Assembly: GCA_026260175.1 (NCBI GenBank)
Contig: JAKCWW010000199.1
Location: 6,711 to 70,710, forward strand
Reading direction: 5' to 3'
Source of the DNA: Reticulitermes lucifugus
Taxonomy: Eukaryota; Arthropoda; Insecta; Blattodea; Rhinotermitidae
DNA length: 64,000 nt
The notes under the pieces were generated by a model. The model did no database searches. It saw only the letters and a program-made list of their open reading frames with translations, and was not told the origin of the DNA. This document shows, in pieces, positions 60,903 through 64,000 of the stretch. The position numbers were made by a program, and so were the translations under genes. The number at the start of each line of letters is the position of its first letter. The first letter of the stretch is position 1.

Positions 60903-61065
60903 GGTAAAGGTAAAGGTAAAGTTCACCCTAGAACGGGCCATGAAGGCTCAGAGGGGGAGCTGAGGTATAGCTCTACTCTTTTTTTAACCCTGGCACTAGA
61001 TGAGGGTGTGTGGTCAACTCCACGCCCCGGTCGCTTTACCCCCGGGAAAGAGACCCGGTACCCAT
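60903..61065 (-). mobile_element. SINE family A, 5'-truncated, with target-site duplication
   Basis: The left end is GGTAAAGGTAAAGGTAAAG (complement of the CTTTAC tail). GAACGGGCCATGAAGGCTC, GGCACTAGATGAGGGTG and CCCCGGTCGCTTTACCCCC follow. It stops at CCCGGTACCC without a tRNA head. The flanks TATTAATCCTAAT (60890-60902) and TATTAATCCTGAT (61066-61078) differ at one of 13 bases, showing insertion of an already truncated copy. Confidence 0.9.
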
Positions 61066-61329
61066 TATTAATCCTGATATAAGATAAATTACATATCCAA
61101 AAGCAAATAATGATATGAATATAGCCTACACAACAACGCTTTATAAATTACGAAATTTACGTAACGTAGCGTCGAAAGGTCAAAGATAGGTTGAAGACAT
61201 ACAATAAAGCGACCACTGCCTACTTCAACGAATTATTCCCGGAGGAAACGTAGCAAAGTAAAAATACTTGAGTCGGGACAGTACGAGTAAGTCACCGGAA
61301 CGAAATTCGAAATAGCAAATTTCGGCGTG

Positions 61330-61500
61330 TGGATGTGGAAGGAGTCAGTCGCAACATTACCTGGCGTGAATAAGGGCAACTACGGGAGCCCCAAGTCAGG
61401 TTAGTCCACCTCCGGACTCAGAATAGAACCCAGGAAGCTGGCGTGATAATAGTCACTCACATGTGACGCTCAGTCCAAATGACATCAAAACACCGGAAAT
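61330..61500 (-). mobile_element. SINE fragment of another family, antisense
   Basis: The complement holds CCTGGGTTCTATTCTGAG (decayed B box), GGAGGTGGACTAACCTGAC and CACGCCAGGTAATGTTGCGA, resembling an insect SINE I remember. Decayed; moderate confidence. Confidence 0.45.
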
Positions 61501-62960
61501 TAATAAACCCAAAGAGCAGTCGACCTACGTGAGTAAGTTCCACATCATTCGTCTGGAAAAATATAGTAGGTCTAATTCATCCAGACTCGCTGTCTAGTTT
61601 CTAACAACATATTATTGTGTTCGAAAAAAATCTCGTGGTGCTTATTCGAGGGCTCGGTGACATTTCTTAGCATCTAACCCAGGTGCACTACGTTACGATT
61701 CGCCTCACCAACCCGGCTCTTCTTGCTACAGGCAGCATCTCGCAAAATTAAGGATCTCTTCAACGTTCTTCGCGCACCAATATCAACAGAAGTGATGCTA
61801 GCAATTCAAGTGGTAGAGCAGAGGCTGTCAAAAGAGAAACTTAAATACAGAATTCATTACCAGTGTACCTGTTTAGGGTCTATACTTATCTGAGTCTAAC
61901 TTTATACTTAGGTACCCTGAAATGTATTCCTCAGGAATACGAAGTATGCCTCAATCTTACTTATATTTCCGACCGCTTCCCTCTCTTCTATATAACCTGC
62001 CTAAATTTCATAGCTCATATAAAGTACAACAGATATAACGCAGGTAACAACATCTTTATTATTCCGGTCAGAGTTTCCCACACTCCGTGTTATTTAGGAT
62101 ATCTTAACGCATCATCAAATAACGTCCATATCCTCTTCAGAACTACTTCGCTCTCCTGCTTTTATAAAAGAGTTTCACAAATGTAAGAAACTAATATTGA
62201 ATGTGATCAAGTCTTTGACATCTTTCGTACTAACACACACTTGAACGACACGCAAATACGAAATGTTATATTATCTGTAACACATGTCAATCGGCTACTG
62301 ATAAGACATACTGTCTAATGGCTGTGTCTCATTGTAACCTGGAAAAACTGTCCGACGCTTTTAATAAAAGTGGTAAATATTTACCAGAGTAGATGGCGTC
62401 ACAGGCAAGAAAAGGCCGTATTCGTTCTAGTGAAGTTCGTGAGAGCGTTAACTCTGATATGATTAATTACTAAGAAAGTTTACGATGAATCGATTTCATT
62501 ACAGAAAGATTTCTGCCAGGTAATGTTACTGATATACAGACGTAATATGAGAAAACGTTATAGCACGTTTTGGTGCTGGTACATACTGATTAACAGGAAC
62601 ACTTGTTACGCCAAGTATTGCTGCTGGTACACACAGATACTACCTCGCATCAAATAAATTTTCTGCCCATTATAAGCGGTGAAATTTTCATCGATATAAG
62701 AATACCTGCAACGTAGTGTCCTACGTTCGTGTCTGCTTCATCCCTGCACGTTGTCACAGCCGCAGAGCATGTAAATGATTATAAACTTACGAGCAATCAT
62801 CTGTGCTGTTGCACTCGTGTTATTTCTTTCATTGCAGCTGGAGAATTTCCTCGTATTAAAGCAGACGGCGTCTCTCCGACTATATACGAACCTTGTTCAC
62901 ACGTACAAAGTTATTACTCTCAGATAAAGAGATAAAAGTTGTCTCTGTATACTACATAAC
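61501..62960. other. No recognised gene
   Basis: Unique AT-rich sequence. The 107-codon frame at 61863 has no domain. A 14-bp palindrome GGTAAATATTTACC is at about 62372. Confidence 0.3.
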
Positions 62961-62964
62961 ATAT

Positions 62965-63120
62965 AGGAGGAGTAGAGGAATATCTCCACTCATTCTTCAC
63001 GTCGGCACTAGATGGCAATGAGTGGTAATAGTCACGCCCCGGCCTACTTACCTTAGGCTAAAGAGCCCCGCTACCCGTTAAGTAATAGGCTCTACGGGCC
63101 CCAGGCCTGTCTGCAGGTTT
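62965..63120 (-). mobile_element. SINE family A, antisense
   Basis: AGTAGAGGAATATCTCCACT, CGTCGGCACTAGATGGCAA, CACGCCCCGGCCTACTTACC and GCCCCAGGCCTGTCTGCAGG are in family order. The tail repeat is lost and the head is truncated. Confidence 0.75.
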
Positions 63121-64000
63121 TTAAGAAATAAATTGTAAGAAATGAAATTACAGAAACAAATTCTATACCGATTATGCTTTCCGTGGCTTTCTGACTGCCA
63201 GGTGAATAATGTTATATTATCTTAAGACAGATCATGACGACGTACACACTCCAAATGTTCTAGTGCATCGTACACAGTAATATTTATCTCATTCGATGCT
63301 GTACTAATTATTGAGTTAAACAGGTAACCAAATTACAGAGTACATAATCTTTACTGCTACTTTGTGAGTTCCTGTAATATTTTCAGCGCGCTGCGGATGT
63401 CAGTGTTACAGAATATTAAAATAATGGAAAGTAATACAATGTAAAGAAATTCTAGAGTCTGTCAGCTGCAGGCCTGATTCGTTTACAAATCTAGGACCCT
63501 GGTGCCGGGTACGATAAATACTGATTGTTCTTAATTAAATGTGCTTTGAATTTCAGGTCCTTTTAATGAGGTATATGTAACGATGAGAATAAAACTGTAT
63601 CAAGAAAGTCTGTAATTTGAATAACTTAGCACGTACAAGTGTGGCTCAAAACGCATGCGCTCCTGGCCTTTTTTCTTTTTGTCGTCCAAGACCTGGAGTT
63701 CTTCGCACGTTTTACTGGGTTATTGAATATCTGAACAGTTAAGCCCCCTAACTTTCATTCTTCATGTACGGTGATTAGGTTGCCTCCCACTAAATTAGTC
63801 CAAATACATATAAAATTATAAAACGACTGGTTTTGTGTAGCAGCATGACTACAAAATTGTAGGCCTCTTTAAGAGCCACATTTTAACTCTAGTCCTGATT
63901 AGACGCTAGCCAGACTGAGTTTCTGTCGTGGTTTTTCTCGCTCTTTCCAATGATGTCTCAGCATATTGCACTGAAACAGACTAAGATTGCTTCTTTTCAA
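63121..64000. other. No recognised gene
   Basis: AT-rich unique sequence to the window edge. Confidence 0.3.

Noticed and set aside
60816-61082. 88-codon frame containing GKGKGKVHPRTGHEG
   Set aside because: The KGKGK part is the SINE tail repeat translated. This is a well-known pseudo-protein type.
1-64000. Bacterial features, CRISPR, phage or viral genes
   Set aside because: No dense coding, no direct-repeat spacer pattern and no capsid or polymerase motif seen on either strand.

Overview
The window is 64 kb of AT-rich, intron- and repeat-dominated animal nuclear DNA. It has no operons, ribosome binding sites or long open reading frames. Several dispersed repeats look like ones I remember from cockroach and termite assemblies, so an insect, probably Blattodea, is my best guess. 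That assignment is inference from remembered repeats, not a search. Two N gaps and one single N mark it as a draft assembly.

The one convincing host gene piece is a 76-bp first coding exon on the minus strand at 49518-49593. It begins MSRRKQARP, has an in-frame stop 9 nt upstream of the ATG, and ends at a strong GTAAGT splice donor. MSRRKQ-x-x-P is the N-terminal NuRD-binding motif of the SALL/Spalt, BCL11, FOG and ZNF423/521 zinc-finger families. The exon length and a shared SLP near its end favour a Spalt-like gene. The zinc fingers are not in the window; they should lie beyond its left edge if this intron continues that far. On this reading most or all of positions 1-49517 may be the first intron, 49594 to about 50470 is a GC-richer 5'UTR and promoter zone, and the rest to the right is upstream sequence.

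Almost everything else that can be identified is transposon debris. One LINE family contributes many short copies of its 3' end in both orientations (2.4, 12.7, 17.5, 18.3, 18.9, 20.7, 25.0, 28.2, 29.1, 36.2, 38.1, 40.5, 42.7, 45.1, 52.5, 58.4 and 60.0 kb). All are decayed, and none has a recognisable reverse transcriptase core. Two tRNA-derived SINE families are frequent. Family A has a CTTTAC-type tail. Family B has a conserved GTTTTTCTCCGAGTACT-like body. Three SINE copies still show target-site duplications. There are also fragments of at least three other tRNA-like SINEs, a short hAT-like non-autonomous element, a decayed mariner/IS630-type transposase remnant, and a repeat that makes a fake protein beginning ARQPLGGLGRLI.

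Non-coding structures that stand out are a perfect 60-bp palindrome at 6370-6429, a four-unit tandem array of about 141 bp at 35.4-36.0 kb, a 27/30-bp minisatellite broken by an N gap at 31.4-31.7 kb, a 141-bp tandem duplication at 55 kb, and three long degenerate purine/pyrimidine tracts. I found no rRNA, free-standing tRNA or CRISPR array. I saw no complete autonomous transposon and no viral insertion.
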